From contig PHBE01000004.1 in NCBI GenBank assembly GCA_002841885.1, forward strand, positions 1-64,000: 64,000 bases of DNA, in the 5' to 3' direction. Origin of the DNA: Deltaproteobacteria bacterium HGW-Deltaproteobacteria-18. GTDB lineage: Bacteria > Desulfobacterota > Desulfovibrionia > Desulfovibrionales > Desulfomicrobiaceae. Positions 20,438 through 29,367 of the stretch are shown piece after piece (the first letter of the stretch is position 1; each line of letters starts with the position of its first letter). The position numbers and the translations under genes are program-made. The notes below the pieces were generated by a model. The model did no database searches and had not been told where the DNA came from. It saw only the letters and a program-made list of their open reading frames with translations.

Positions 20438-21967
20438 ATGACCAGAATTCTGACCGCGCTCATGCTTCTCTTTCCTTTTTGGGCCTGGGCCACGCCGACT
20501 CAGGTAACGCTCTTTCCCGATTCCGCACAGGTCGAAGAGGTTTCGACGGTGACGCCCGAGACGGCAGAGGCGGGTCTTTCGGCCTGCATCCTGATCCTCC
20601 CGGGACAGGCCGATCCGGCCAGTCTTCGCTTCGGTCGTCTGGCAGGCGGGGGCACCATCGCGGACCTGAGCTGGAAGACCAGGCACGAACAGAACCACAG
20701 TGCCATCGAGCCCCTCAACCGCCGTCTGGCGGATTTGAAGGCCGAGCGTGGCGAGGTGCTGTCCGAGCTTGAAGGCGTGCGCGGACGCATGGCCTTCTGG
20801 AAGGCCCAGACACTGCCTGCCGAAAAGACCGTGGCCGCCCTGCGCGAACTTGCCGCAGAGATGGGCAAGGCCCTGCGTGAAGATTCCGCTCGTGCGCAGG
20901 GTCTGGAAACCCGCCTCGAAGAGCTGAACACAAAAATCGCCTGGGTGGAAAAGGAAATTGCAGACGCCGTAGGCCAGGGACGCACGGTCTGGGAAGTGCG
21001 CGTTCTGGTAGCAGGAGCCGCCCCCAAAGAGCTGGATTACGCCTATACCCTGCGCGACTGCGGCTGGGCTCCGCTCTACCGTTTGGAGGCAGCCCCGGCC
21101 AGCGACAAAATCGACTTTTCCTGGCAGGCCAAAGTCTGGCAGCGCTCAGGACAGGACTGGAGTGACGTGCGTCTTTTCCTGGCTACCATGCAGCCGCAAA
21201 TCCAGGCCGAGCCCTCAAGCCTCCCGCCCTGGGAAATCGGTCCGCTGCGGGTCTTCCGCAAGGCCATGGCCGGAGCGCCCATGATGGCCATGCGCTCCGA
21301 TGCCGCCAGCGAAGAGATGCTCGCGCCCGCCCCGTCCGAACCCGTGCAGGTCCGGCACAGCACCTACGCCGCCTGGGACATGGGCAAGAAATCGTTACCG
21401 GCCGGAGATACACGCATCCTTGAGATCGAGCGCGACGCCTGGCCGGTCGGCTTCACGCACCTGATCCGGCCAAGCCTCGATTCCAAGGCCTTTGTGCAGG
21501 CGACCGCCGAGTTCACCGAGCCCAAGGAACTCCCCCCAGGCTCGGCCTTCTTCTTCATCGACGGTGCAATGGTCGACCAGCGACAGTTCTCGCTCTCCGG
21601 CCGGAAAGCGACCGTGTTCTTCGGTACGGACCCGCTGCTGACCTGCACCACCGTCCTCAAAGACAAGAAGACGGGTGAAAAAGGTATCTTCAAGCAAAAG
21701 CAGACGTTCCTGCGGCAGTGGACAATGACCGTGCGCAATGCCTCCGACCGCCCGGCACAGGTGCGCATCGAGGAACCGCGCCCCCTGCCCCGCGACGAAC
21801 GCATCAACCTCGAACTGACGGCCAAACCCGAGCCCCTCAAAGAGGACGATCCGGAAATCCTGGCCTGGAACAGCACCATCGCGGCCGGAGCGGAAACGAC
21901 CATATCCCTGGACCTCAAACTCGACGCCCCCGGAGACCTGAGCATTGATCCGGGCTGGCGCTGGTAA
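20438..21967 (+). CDS. Exported MuiA-like (DUF4139/DUF4140) protein
   Basis: A protein of about 509 residues with a signal peptide (TALMLLFPFWAWATP). The N-terminal part (TQVTLFPDSAQVEEV) fits the DUF4140 beta domain, a coiled coil covers about residues 88-180 (LADLKAERGEVLSELEGVR and after), and the rest fits DUF4139 (YTLRDCGWAPLYRLEA, WQRSGQDWSDVRLFLAT, FFIDGAMV). MuiA-type proteins are named after a mucoidy-inhibitor phenotype, but their biochemical role is unknown. The start has GGAGG 5-6 bases upstream. It is probably periplasmic or outer-membrane associated. Confidence 0.82.
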   Translation: MTRILTALMLLFPFWAWATPTQVTLFPDSAQVEEVSTVTPETAEAGLSACILILPGQADPASLRFGRLAGGGTIADLSWKTRHEQNHSAIEPLNRRLADLKAERGEVLSELEGVRGRMAFWKAQTLPAEKTVAALRELAAEMGKALREDSARAQGLETRLEELNTKIAWVEKEIADAVGQGRTVWEVRVLVAGAAPKELDYAYTLRDCGWAPLYRLEAAPASDKIDFSWQAKVWQRSGQDWSDVRLFLATMQPQIQAEPSSLPPWEIGPLRVFRKAMAGAPMMAMRSDAASEEMLAPAPSEPVQVRHSTYAAWDMGKKSLPAGDTRILEIERDAWPVGFTHLIRPSLDSKAFVQATAEFTEPKELPPGSAFFFIDGAMVDQRQFSLSGRKATVFFGTDPLLTCTTVLKDKKTGEKGIFKQKQTFLRQWTMTVRNASDRPAQVRIEEPRPLPRDERINLELTAKPEPLKEDDPEILAWNSTIAAGAETTISLDLKLDAPGDLSIDPGWRW

Positions 21968-21993
21968 GGCCCGCCGGAAACACGAGCCGAAGC

Positions 21994-22033
21994 AAAAACG
22001 CGCGCCCTTGCATATGCAAGAGCGCGCGTTTTT
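21994..22033. terminator. Bidirectional terminator with nested palindrome
   Basis: Arms aaaaacgcgcgc and gcgcgcgttttt pair perfectly over 12 bp and enclose the smaller palindrome ttgcatatgcaa. The A and T runs at the two ends let it act for the plus-strand MuiA-like gene and the minus-strand zinc-ribbon gene. Confidence 0.85.
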
Positions 22034-22109
22034 CATCGCCGATCTTTCGATTCCCGATTTCAGATCCCAAACTTCAAATTCCTGAAAATCATAAAACCAG
22101 ACTCGGCCC

Positions 22110-22262
22110 CTATCCCTTGTCCTTGGGGAACGGCAGGGGCGCGCCGCACTTCTCGCAACGCTCCCGTCGCTTGTCCACAGGCTGGGCGGACTGCCTGTGT
22201 CCGCAATGCGGGCAGACCCGGACCTGGGAAATCAACCTGCGCATCATTTCAACGAGAAACAT
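22110..22262 (-). CDS. Small zinc-ribbon protein
   Basis: A 50-residue protein with two CxxC knuckles, VCPHCGHR and RCEKCGAP, spaced as in small zinc ribbons. It begins MFLVEMMRRL and ends PFPKDKG. The ATG lies 21 bases after the stop of the Kef-type antiporter gene, with a GGGGTGA stretch upstream, so it is probably cotranscribed. It may bind zinc and another protein or nucleic acid; nothing more can be said. Confidence 0.7.
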   Translation of the reverse strand: MFLVEMMRRLISQVRVCPHCGHRQSAQPVDKRRERCEKCGAPLPFPKDKG

Positions 22263-22283
22263 GTCATCACCCCATCGTTGCAA

Positions 22284-24278
22284 TCAATTCCAGGTGTCGC
22301 CTTCGGCACCGATAAAAAGCGCGGCCTTCTCGGAAATCAAATCCTGCTCGCCAAAGACATGCACGCGGTCCCCGGCTTCGAAAATCCATTCCGGATCGGG
22401 ATTCAGCATGGTCCGGCCTTCACGCTGCACGGCCACGACGGTCAGGCCGTGCTCCTTGCGCAAGCGCGCCTCGATCAGGCTCTTGCCCTCGACGAACGCG
22501 CCCGGGACAACCCTGAGCACTGTCGCGCCAAAAGAGGAACAGACCCCGCCAAGGTTGCAGGCATCGGCGGTATTGAGCACGGGCCGACGCAGCATTCCGT
22601 AGCCCTCCGCCCTGATCTCGCGCACGAATCGTTCGATATCGCCTCGTGGTACCAGATAGGTGGAAAGAACGCGAATGAACATCTCCACGGAGGTCTCGTA
22701 TTCCTCGGCCACGACCTCCTGCGCCCCCAGTTGCAAGAGCGGCTCGATCTCGCTGACGAAACGGGTGCGGACCACGATGTGCAGGGCCGGATTCTGGGTC
22801 CTGGCCGTGGCCACGATGCGGCCGATGGCGGCCGGGTCGGAAATGACCACGGCCAGGATGCGGGCTTTGGAAACGTTGATGTGCTCCAGCACTGCCGTCT
22901 GGGAAGCGTCTCCGAAAAGAATGGGCTCACCCTTGTCACGTTCGCGGCGCACCGTGTCCGGATTCATTTCAAGGATGACATAACGGATTCCGGAAGCCTG
23001 GGCCGCCCTGGCCAGATGGTGCCCGCCCAGACCAAAACCGGCGATGATGAGATGATCGGACAGGTCCGTGTCCGCATCCTTCTCCGCCTTGAGACTCATG
23101 CCTACGGGCAGAAGGCGGGCCAGTCCGGCTGAGATGGAAGGCACTCCTGCGATAAGAAAGGGCGTGAGCGCCATGGTCACGATGGCAACGGCCAGAAAAT
23201 ATTGGTACTCAACCGGAGAGAGCAGGTGGTGCAGCATGCCCACACCGGCCAGGACAAAGGAGAATTCGCCAATCTGGCACAGACACAAGCCTCCCAGAAA
23301 CGCCACATGCAAGGGGTAGCCCAGAATTCGCCCGGCAACAGCGGCCAGCCCGGTCTTGACCAGGAGTACGGCCAGGGTCAGGCTGAGCACCTGCGGCAAG
23401 TGCGTCAGTACAAAAAAAGGGTCCAGCAACATGCCGATGGACACGAAAAAGACGCTGGTGAAGACATCGCGGAACGGCAGCACCCCTTCCAGGGCCGAAT
23501 GGCTGTATTCCGACTCACTCATGATCAGCCCGGCCAGAAAAGCTCCCAAGGAGAGGGACAGCCCCGCCGTGGATGTCAGTAGGGCAATGGCGAAACACAG
23601 ACCGAGCGTGGTCATCAGAAAAAGTTCCCGGCTGCGGGTCCGGATGACCGCGCCAAGGATCAGCGGCACAACCTTGCGCGCGCCGATGAAAATGACACCT
23701 GCCACAAAAGCGCCTTTAAGTCCCATTTCGCCCAGCGCGAGCCAGGGATTGCCCGAAGCACCGGCCAGCAAGGGCACAAGCAGCACCATCGGCACCACGG
23801 CCACATCCTGGAAAATGAGCGTTCCCAGGGCGATGCGTCCATGTGGCGCGGCCAGTTGCGCTTTCTCTCCCAGCACCTTGAGCACGATGGCCGTGCTGGA
23901 CAAGGCGGCCAGGAAGCCGATGAACAGGGATTTGCCAAGCCCCGTATCAAAAAAAACCAAGGGCAGTCCCATGACCGCGATGGTCAGCAAGACCTGGGCA
24001 GCACCACCAACAAAGACCGGACGCCTGAGCCGGATCAGTTCATCCAGAGACAACTCCAGGCCGATGACAAATAGCAGCAGGATGACCCCGACCTCCGCGA
24101 ACATCTCGACCTCATGCGACGCGCCCACCAGACCAAGGCAATTCGGCCCGGCCAGCACGCCGGTAAGCAAAAAGCCGATGATAGTCGGAATGCGCAGTTT
24201 GTGGCTGGCCACGATGACCGCGCAGGACAGGCCAAAGATCATGACGGCATCGGCCAGAATGGGAATCTCGACGATCAT
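22284..24278 (-). CDS. Kef/YbaL-type monovalent cation:proton antiporter (CPA2)
   Basis: A 664-residue inner-membrane protein. Residues 1-390 form about 12 membrane helices with CPA2 features (IIGFLLTGVLAGPNCLGLV, LSSTAIVLKVLGE, LGTLIFQDVAVVPM). A cytoplasmic TrkA-N/RCK domain follows from about residue 408 (DHLIIAGFGLGGHHLARA), with a TrkA-C lobe from about 575 to the end (LRVVPGAFVEGKSLIEARL). This matches KefB/KefC/YbaL-type K+ efflux systems gated by nucleotide or glutathione ligands. Which ion is moved is inferred from the family. The zinc-ribbon gene follows; the upstream gene is separate. Confidence 0.88.
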   Translation of the reverse strand: MIVEIPILADAVMIFGLSCAVIVASHKLRIPTIIGFLLTGVLAGPNCLGLVGASHEVEMFAEVGVILLLFVIGLELSLDELIRLRRPVFVGGAAQVLLTIAVMGLPLVFFDTGLGKSLFIGFLAALSSTAIVLKVLGEKAQLAAPHGRIALGTLIFQDVAVVPMVLLVPLLAGASGNPWLALGEMGLKGAFVAGVIFIGARKVVPLILGAVIRTRSRELFLMTTLGLCFAIALLTSTAGLSLSLGAFLAGLIMSESEYSHSALEGVLPFRDVFTSVFFVSIGMLLDPFFVLTHLPQVLSLTLAVLLVKTGLAAVAGRILGYPLHVAFLGGLCLCQIGEFSFVLAGVGMLHHLLSPVEYQYFLAVAIVTMALTPFLIAGVPSISAGLARLLPVGMSLKAEKDADTDLSDHLIIAGFGLGGHHLARAAQASGIRYVILEMNPDTVRRERDKGEPILFGDASQTAVLEHINVSKARILAVVISDPAAIGRIVATARTQNPALHIVVRTRFVSEIEPLLQLGAQEVVAEEYETSVEMFIRVLSTYLVPRGDIERFVREIRAEGYGMLRRPVLNTADACNLGGVCSSFGATVLRVVPGAFVEGKSLIEARLRKEHGLTVVAVQREGRTMLNPDPEWIFEAGDRVHVFGEQDLISEKAALFIGAEGDTWN

Positions 24279-24370
24279 CGCACTCCTCGAAAATTATTTT
24301 GCCGCATCTTCACTCCTCCTTGACTCTTCTCATGATCCGTCAAAGCCAAAAAAAACGGCGGGATCGTTCC

Positions 24371-24408
24371 AAAAAAACAACCGGTCAAACCCGCGCAGGG
24401 CTTGACCG
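24371..24408 (-). terminator. Terminator of the TauE-type exporter gene
   Basis: The stem cggtcaa...ttgaccg extends inward through acc/ggc pairs. Reading on the minus strand it is followed by a T run (complement of ccaaaaaaacaa). It lies 32 bases past the stop of the minus-strand exporter. Confidence 0.7.
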
Positions 24409-24439
24409 ATTGTAGTTTAGAATATGGGTATGGATAAGT

Positions 24440-25357
24440 CTAGCCGAAGAACTCCGCCATGTACTTAAGCGCCGTGCCCAAAATGATGACGCACAGCATG
24501 GTCTTGATGAGACGTGCCGGAACGTGTTTCTGCATTCTGGCCCCGCAATACATGCCGCACATCCCGCCCAGGCCGAAAAGGATGCCAAGCCCCCAATCCG
24601 GGGCGATGGACTGACCGGCATGAAAGGCGGCCAGAAACTGGTAGAAGGCCACCCCGGCCACGGATGTGACCAACGTGCCCATGAGCGCCGCCCCCGCGAC
24701 CGTATAGACCGGCAATCCGCAGATGGATACAAAGAATGGAGCGACGATGGACCCGCCGCCGATGCCATACACGCCGCCAACTACACCGACGACGAGGCTC
24801 ATCATGAAAATGGTCATCGTGGAACAGGTATAGGTTTCACCGGAAAATTCATAACTGATCCACTTCATGGAAAATTCCTTGACCGTAACCTGGCCTGTGG
24901 CGCCCCCCCCCTTGGACTCCTTCACCGACTGGCGAAAATTGCTCTCCGACTTCTTCTCCTTTTGTTTCAAGAGATCCCTGAACATGCGAAACCCTATATA
25001 TGCGAGCACCAACCCCGCAAACACCTTGAAATTCTTCGGGTCAGGCAGATAATTGACCCGGATCACGGCCCCCAGAATAACCCCCGGCAGGGTGCCAATA
25101 ACCACGGCCCAGGTCAGGGGCCAGACCATGCGCTTTTCCTTGAGATATCGGTACACACCGCTGGGGATGGCCACTATATTGAAAAGCTGGTTCGTGGCGC
25201 TGACCGAAGGCGCGGTGTATCCGAGAAAGGACATCTGGAAAGGCAGGAGCAAAAACGCTCCGGAAACCCCACCCATGGAGGTGAAAAAAGATACGACAAA
25301 TGCGGCCAATGGGGGGAGCCATAGGGAAACTTCAATTCCGGCGGTTTCAAAATACAT
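24440..25357 (-). CDS. TauE/SafE-family sulfite/anion exporter
   Basis: A 305-residue membrane protein with about 8 helices in two repeats. The first repeat has FFTSMGGVSGAFLLLPFQ and APSVSATNQLFNI, the second VVGGVYGIGGGSIVAPFF and YTVAGAALMGTLVTS; these GGVxG/GIGGGxxxAP patterns define the TauE/SafE family. A charged cytoplasmic loop of about 40 residues (KQKEKKSESNFRQS) separates the halves. Family members export sulfite, sulfonates or related anions. In a sulfur-metabolising anaerobe that role is likely, though the substrate is inferred. The gene stands alone with its own terminator. Confidence 0.87.
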   Translation of the reverse strand: MYFETAGIEVSLWLPPLAAFVVSFFTSMGGVSGAFLLLPFQMSFLGYTAPSVSATNQLFNIVAIPSGVYRYLKEKRMVWPLTWAVVIGTLPGVILGAVIRVNYLPDPKNFKVFAGLVLAYIGFRMFRDLLKQKEKKSESNFRQSVKESKGGGATGQVTVKEFSMKWISYEFSGETYTCSTMTIFMMSLVVGVVGGVYGIGGGSIVAPFFVSICGLPVYTVAGAALMGTLVTSVAGVAFYQFLAAFHAGQSIAPDWGLGILFGLGGMCGMYCGARMQKHVPARLIKTMLCVIILGTALKYMAEFFG

Positions 25358-25559
25358 AGGGCCTCCTCGATTCGGCAGAACCGAAAAAATGAATGTGGAT
25401 CACCATCATCCCCGTACGGATGACCCGAATTCCGGGGGGCGGCGGGGACTCAGCAGGTCAGCCAAAGAACACACAGAGACATTTTTTTAATTTTTATCGT
25501 GTCAATAAATATCCAGAGTCATCCGCCCATGTCAAGATATGCTTGTCAATTTCCACAGG

Positions 25560-25593
25560 GCAAAAAATTTGCGTTCTCGACTCGAATTTTTGC
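25560..25593. promoter_or_regulatory. AT-rich inverted repeat upstream of the heme sensor kinase
   Basis: gcaaaaaatt at 25560-25569 and aatttttgc at 25585-25593 are near-perfect inverted copies, 57-90 bases upstream of the kinase start, between divergent genes. It may be an operator; no factor can be assigned. Confidence 0.35.
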
Positions 25594-25649
25594 GCTGACA
25601 TTGACGAGACAAGGCATCTCGGCTCATCTGCGGACCGGGAGGAATAATC

Positions 25650-27254
25650 ATGCGCGCTTTGAAGGGTTCGCTCCAGTTCAAATTCGTGTCGGCCATCATC
25701 TGCATCGTCGTGCCGCTCCTTGGCATCATCTTTCTGTGGCAGGGCTTGGCCGAAGAGCGGCAGGCCTGGTCCCAGGTGGTCAATCAGGCCCGTGTCCTGA
25801 CCAGGCAGATCATCCTGACGCGCCAATGGGTTTCGGACAGCCAAGGCGTCTTTCTCCGACAGGACACTCCCGGCGCACAGGGCGGCGGCGGGTTCTACTC
25901 CGATCTACTGCCCACGGAGCGCGGAGTTCTGCAACGCTTCACCCCCTCCATGATCACCAAGCAACTCTCCCTCTATTCCTACAAACAGAATCTCTATCGC
26001 TTCCGTCTGGCGGGCATAGCGCCCATGAATCCGGAAAACAGACCTGACGAATTTGAACAGGCGGCCATCAAAAGCTTTTCCCAGGGAGAAAACACGGAAT
26101 ACTACTCCCTCGCCGATCATGACGGAGAGGCAATCTTCCAGTATTCAGCCCCCCTCTATGTCGACGAGACATGCCTGTCCTGCCACAAAAACTACACAAG
26201 CGGAACCGTCAGCGGGTGCCTGAGCATCCACTTGCCCGTTCAACATGTGCTCGACTCCCTGAGCAGTAGCAAGTTGCAGCTCTTCTCCTCGGCTCTGGCG
26301 CTCATCGTACTGACGGTGCTGACCCTTTATTTTCTGGTCCGGCACCTTGTGCTCAAGCCACTGAGCGCGCTGGAGAACGTGGCCGAGGGCATCAGCCGTG
26401 GACAGTTTCCGGAACGGATTAACATCGACAGCAGCGATGAAATGAACCGGGTCGGACAGGCTCTCGGCAGCATGAGCGCCAAACTGCGGGAGGGACGGGA
26501 CAGGCTGGAGGAAGAAGTGCAAAGCGCGACCAACGAACTGGCCCTGGCCAACGAGGAGCTCAAAACCCTGGACCGCCTGAAGAGTGAATTCCTGGCCACC
26601 ATGTCGCACGAACTGCGCTCTCCGCTGACCTCCATCCGGGGCGGGCTTGACTACCTGCGCCGCACGGAGACCGCCTCCGACAGGCAGGACTACCTCCAGA
26701 TCATGGACAAGAACCTGCGCCGCCTGGTGCACCTGGTCACGGACATCTTCGACATTACACGCATCGAGGCGGACAAGATCGAGTGGAACTTCGGACCGGC
26801 GGATATGTCCGAACTGGTGGGAGAAATCGTGGAGATCATGACCCCGCTGGCGGAAGAGCGCGAACTGCGCCTGCACTTTCTTTCGCCCGGTCCCATGACC
26901 GCCAGGGTGGACGTGGAACGCATTGAGCAGGTCATCGTCAACCTGACGGACAACGCCATCAAGTATTCTCCCAGGGGCGGACTCGTCAGCTTCGTCGTTA
27001 CGCGCACGGCGATCGAACTCAGAATCCAGGTCCGCGACCAGGGCCCAGGCATTCCGGTCAATGACCGCGAGGCCATCTTCAAAAAATTTCACACCGCCCC
27101 ATCTTCCGGTCATTCCGGCAAACCGGGTGGCACCGGCCTCGGGCTGTCCATCTGCAGCCAGATCGTACGCGCTCACGGTGGACGCATCTGGGTCGAGGAC
27201 AATCCGGAAGGCGGCAGCATCTTCATCTTCACCCTGCCATGTCCAGACGCCTGA
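25650..27254 (+). CDS. Sensor histidine kinase with c-type heme-binding DUF3365-like input domain
   Basis: A 534-residue membrane kinase. One helix lies at about residues 11-32. A periplasmic DUF3365/Tll0287-like region follows, with the heme-attachment motif CLSCH near residue 176, then a second helix near 215-233, a HAMP linker, and a HisKA domain with phospho-acceptor His in SHELRSPL near residue 322. The ATPase domain has N, G1 and G2 boxes (NLTDNAIKYS, DQGPGIP, GGTGLGLSI). A covalent heme suggests redox or gas sensing. No cognate regulator is directly adjacent, but an OmpR-type regulator lies two genes on, opposite strand, beside nrfHA. GGAGG precedes the start. Confidence 0.88.
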   Translation: MRALKGSLQFKFVSAIICIVVPLLGIIFLWQGLAEERQAWSQVVNQARVLTRQIILTRQWVSDSQGVFLRQDTPGAQGGGGFYSDLLPTERGVLQRFTPSMITKQLSLYSYKQNLYRFRLAGIAPMNPENRPDEFEQAAIKSFSQGENTEYYSLADHDGEAIFQYSAPLYVDETCLSCHKNYTSGTVSGCLSIHLPVQHVLDSLSSSKLQLFSSALALIVLTVLTLYFLVRHLVLKPLSALENVAEGISRGQFPERINIDSSDEMNRVGQALGSMSAKLREGRDRLEEEVQSATNELALANEELKTLDRLKSEFLATMSHELRSPLTSIRGGLDYLRRTETASDRQDYLQIMDKNLRRLVHLVTDIFDITRIEADKIEWNFGPADMSELVGEIVEIMTPLAEERELRLHFLSPGPMTARVDVERIEQVIVNLTDNAIKYSPRGGLVSFVVTRTAIELRIQVRDQGPGIPVNDREAIFKKFHTAPSSGHSGKPGGTGLGLSICSQIVRAHGGRIWVEDNPEGGSIFIFTLPCPDA

Positions 27255-27616
27255 GGATGGAGTGACCAACCGGCAGAAAAACAGGACGGAATCGACCTGG
27301 CATGGGGGCGCGCCGATCAAACATCATAAAAAAGGAACTGATGCTCTGGGCACAAAATAACTTTGAAAAACAATTAAACGATCTATTCAAGCCCATTGCA
27401 TGCATTTTGAGTCATGAAACATTGTTTTCCGGAAAAAATAAAAATAATAAACGTTGACATTAAATTCGGCGCCACCTAGTGACTACTGACTTTGGCGGAA
27501 ATGAAATCCTGAATTCAAGACTGAATCCACTTTCATTGTTTCGCAATCCTGTCGGTAGCTGTTTTCCGCAGGAACAGAGTTTTTCTTTTTACTTTTTTTT
27601 CTTTGGAGTTACTGTC
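27255..27616. other. Long leader region of the RRM gene
   Basis: No gene is supported in these 362 bases. The first third is AT-rich. A promoter candidate lies at 27454-27482, after which there would be about 135 untranslated bases, including a pyrimidine-rich tract (tttttctttttactttttttcttt) directly ahead of the GGAG ribosome site at 27605. Long leaders of this sort are common for cold-inducible or autoregulated RNA-binding protein genes. Confidence 0.45.
27454..27482 (+). promoter_or_regulatory. Candidate sigma-70 promoter of the RRM gene
   Basis: TTGACA at 27454-27459 is a perfect -35 box; 17 bases later lies TAGTGA (27477-27482), a poor but possible -10 box. The spacing is ideal. Confidence 0.45.
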
Positions 27617-27892
27617 TTGTCTAAGAACATCTATGTTGGAAATTTGTCCTGGTCGACCACTGATGCAGATCTGCACGCCATGTTTTCCCAGTACGGTCAG
27701 GTCAGCTCTGCCCACGTCATTGAAGATCGTGAAACCGGTCGTTCCCGTGGCTTCGGCTTCGTGGAAATGGATGACGAAGGTGCACGCAAGTCCATCCAGG
27801 CGCTGAACGGAACCGACTGCCAGGGCCGCAACCTGAAGGTCAACGAAGCGCAGCCCCGTGAAAGCCGCTCCGATAGCCGTTCACGCTACTAA
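27617..27892 (+). CDS. RRM-type RNA-binding protein
   Basis: A 91-residue single-RRM protein resembling bacterial and cyanobacterial glycine-poor Rbp proteins. RNP2 is IYVGNL at residues 4-9 and RNP1 is RGFGFVEM near residue 43. The short tail is serine/arginine-rich (RESRSDSRSRY). It should bind single-stranded RNA. The most likely start is a TTG at 27617, with GGAG 8 bases upstream and the N-terminus MSKNIYVGNL matching the family. A strong terminator follows, so the gene is monocistronic. It lies between a sensor kinase and a response regulator but probably has its own regulation. Confidence 0.92.
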   Translation: MSKNIYVGNLSWSTTDADLHAMFSQYGQVSSAHVIEDRETGRSRGFGFVEMDDEGARKSIQALNGTDCQGRNLKVNEAQPRESRSDSRSRY

Positions 27893-27914
27893 GCAGAACA
27901 CTACGATCGCGATG

Positions 27915-27942
27915 AAGCCCGTCACCTGACGGGCTTTTTTTT
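27915..27942 (+). terminator. Intrinsic terminator of the RRM gene
   Basis: A perfect 10-bp stem, aagcccgtca with tgacgggctt, has a 2-base loop and is followed by a run of eight T residues. Confidence 0.9.
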
Positions 27943-27969
27943 GGCCAAAAATCCACGAAAGCCCGCAGC

Positions 27970-28668
27970 CTATCCCGGGTTCGCTTCGAATCTGTAACCG
28001 ACTCCGGACACGGTCAGAATGAAACGCGGGGTCTGAGGGTTGGCTTCGATCTTTTTGCGCAGCCGTTGAACATGCACGTCCACGGCCCGGCTGTGGGAAT
28101 AGAGCTTTGAATCACCCCAGTTCTGACTCTGGATGAAATCCCGGGACAGGGTCTCGCCGGGATGGGTGATAAAAAGCTCAAGCAGGGAAAACTCGGTGCG
28201 GGTCAGGCTCGCCTCGCGGCCCTGAATCGTGGCCTGATGGTTTCGGTAATCAAGAACAATATCTCCGTGGCGATTCAAATTGGCCGGCTCGCAGCGATGC
28301 ACTCTGCGCAGCACGGTTCGTATCCTGGCGGAAAGTTCCAGCGCGTTGAAGGGCTTGACCAGATAATCGTCGGCACCGCACTCGAGTCCCAGCAGCTTGT
28401 CGGCGACCGTGTCCCGGGCCGAGAGCATGATCACCGGCACCCCACTCTCCCGGCGCAGAATCTGACAGACCTTGATCCCGTCTATGTCGGGCAGGTTCAA
28501 ATCCAACAGGACCAAATCGGGCGATTGCGTTTGCAAAGCTGCAAGCCCCTGGTTTCCGGTAGGCGCGCTTGACACCTCAAAGCCGTCCAGTTCCAGATTG
28601 GCGGACACCGTTTTCACAATGTCCGCGTCGTCATCGATGATCAAAATTCGTTGCTGCGTCATGGGCAT
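27970..28668 (-). CDS. OmpR/PhoB-family response regulator
   Basis: A 232-residue two-domain regulator. The receiver has the acidic triad (IDDDAD), phospho-acceptor Asp near residue 54 (LLDLNLPD), the switch Ser in MLSARD and the conserved Lys in YLVKPF. The C-terminal winged helix shows the OmpR pattern TRTEFSLLELFITHPGE and HSRAVDVHVQRLRKKIE ending GVGYRF. It is divergent from nrfHA, with 222 bases between the starts, and so is a natural candidate regulator of nitrite reductase. The heme-containing kinase two genes away is a candidate partner. Both links are inference from position. Confidence 0.93.
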   Translation of the reverse strand: MPMTQQRILIIDDDADIVKTVSANLELDGFEVSSAPTGNQGLAALQTQSPDLVLLDLNLPDIDGIKVCQILRRESGVPVIMLSARDTVADKLLGLECGADDYLVKPFNALELSARIRTVLRRVHRCEPANLNRHGDIVLDYRNHQATIQGREASLTRTEFSLLELFITHPGETLSRDFIQSQNWGDSKLYSHSRAVDVHVQRLRKKIEANPQTPRFILTVSGVGYRFEANPG

Positions 28669-28748
28669 TATCCATTAAAAAACATTCCCGAAAAACAAAG
28701 TCCCTGCCAAGCGCGACACCCCTTGCGCACGAATTATCCGATACACAA

Positions 28749-28776
28749 GTTTCAGTTCTGTTACAACTTTTACCAC
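28749..28776 (+). promoter_or_regulatory. Candidate OmpR-type direct-repeat site upstream of nrfH
   Basis: GTTTCA at 28749 and GTTACA at 28760 are 11 bases apart, and a weaker TACCAC follows at 28771, the spacing typical of OmpR/PhoB-family binding. The site lies about 115-140 bases ahead of nrfH and beside the divergent regulator gene. Confidence 0.35.
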
Positions 28777-28890
28777 CCACTCACGATATATTCATGATAA
28801 CCAGCAAGTATAAATGTCGGCACCAAATTGAAAACTCGCGGTGTGCAGGCAATCCATGTTGATCCCATAGTACCTTTCACAGGAGGGAGT

Positions 28891-29367
28891 ATGACCCGGA
28901 AAAAAGATGCATCCAGCGGACGGGGATGGCGGTTCGCCCTGCCTCCGGCCATAGCGGGCATCGTGGTCACGGTTGGGGCGGCGCTGGCCATGACCGCGAC
29001 GGACCAGGCCAGTTTCTGCGGCAGTTGCCATTCGATGGCGGAAGCAGCCTTTACGCACAAGACGTCGGTCCACGCCGAACTGGCCTGCAACGAATGCCAC
29101 GCGCCGCACAATCTGGCGGCCAAGATCCCGTTCAAGACCAAGGAAGGCACCCGGGACATCCTGGCCACGGTGACAAAGACCATCCCTGACCTCATTCATC
29201 CGGGCGAGGAAACCAGGGAAGTGACCCAGGAAAACTGTCAGCGTTGCCACGGTGCGACGACTTCCACGGTTGTTATGCAAAGCAAGAAGTTCTGCACCGA
29301 TTGCCACCGCCACGTGCCCCATTCTCCCAAAATCCCCGTAGCCAAAAGGAGTGCCGCCGATGCGTAA
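28891..29367 (+). CDS. nrfH: Cytochrome c nitrite reductase small subunit NrfH
   Basis: A 158-residue membrane-anchored tetraheme cytochrome. One N-terminal helix (about residues 15-36) is followed by four CxxCH motifs: CGSCH (with a following SM, matching the Met-ligated first heme of NrfH), CNECH, CQRCH and CTDCH. NrfH oxidises menaquinol and passes electrons to NrfA. The start is set by an AGGAGG-type site (aggagggagt) directly ahead of the ATG. The stop overlaps the nrfA start, indicating coupled translation. Length and heme count match the NapC/NirT family members that partner NrfA. Confidence 0.95.
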   Translation: MTRKKDASSGRGWRFALPPAIAGIVVTVGAALAMTATDQASFCGSCHSMAEAAFTHKTSVHAELACNECHAPHNLAAKIPFKTKEGTRDILATVTKTIPDLIHPGEETREVTQENCQRCHGATTSTVVMQSKKFCTDCHRHVPHSPKIPVAKRSAADA

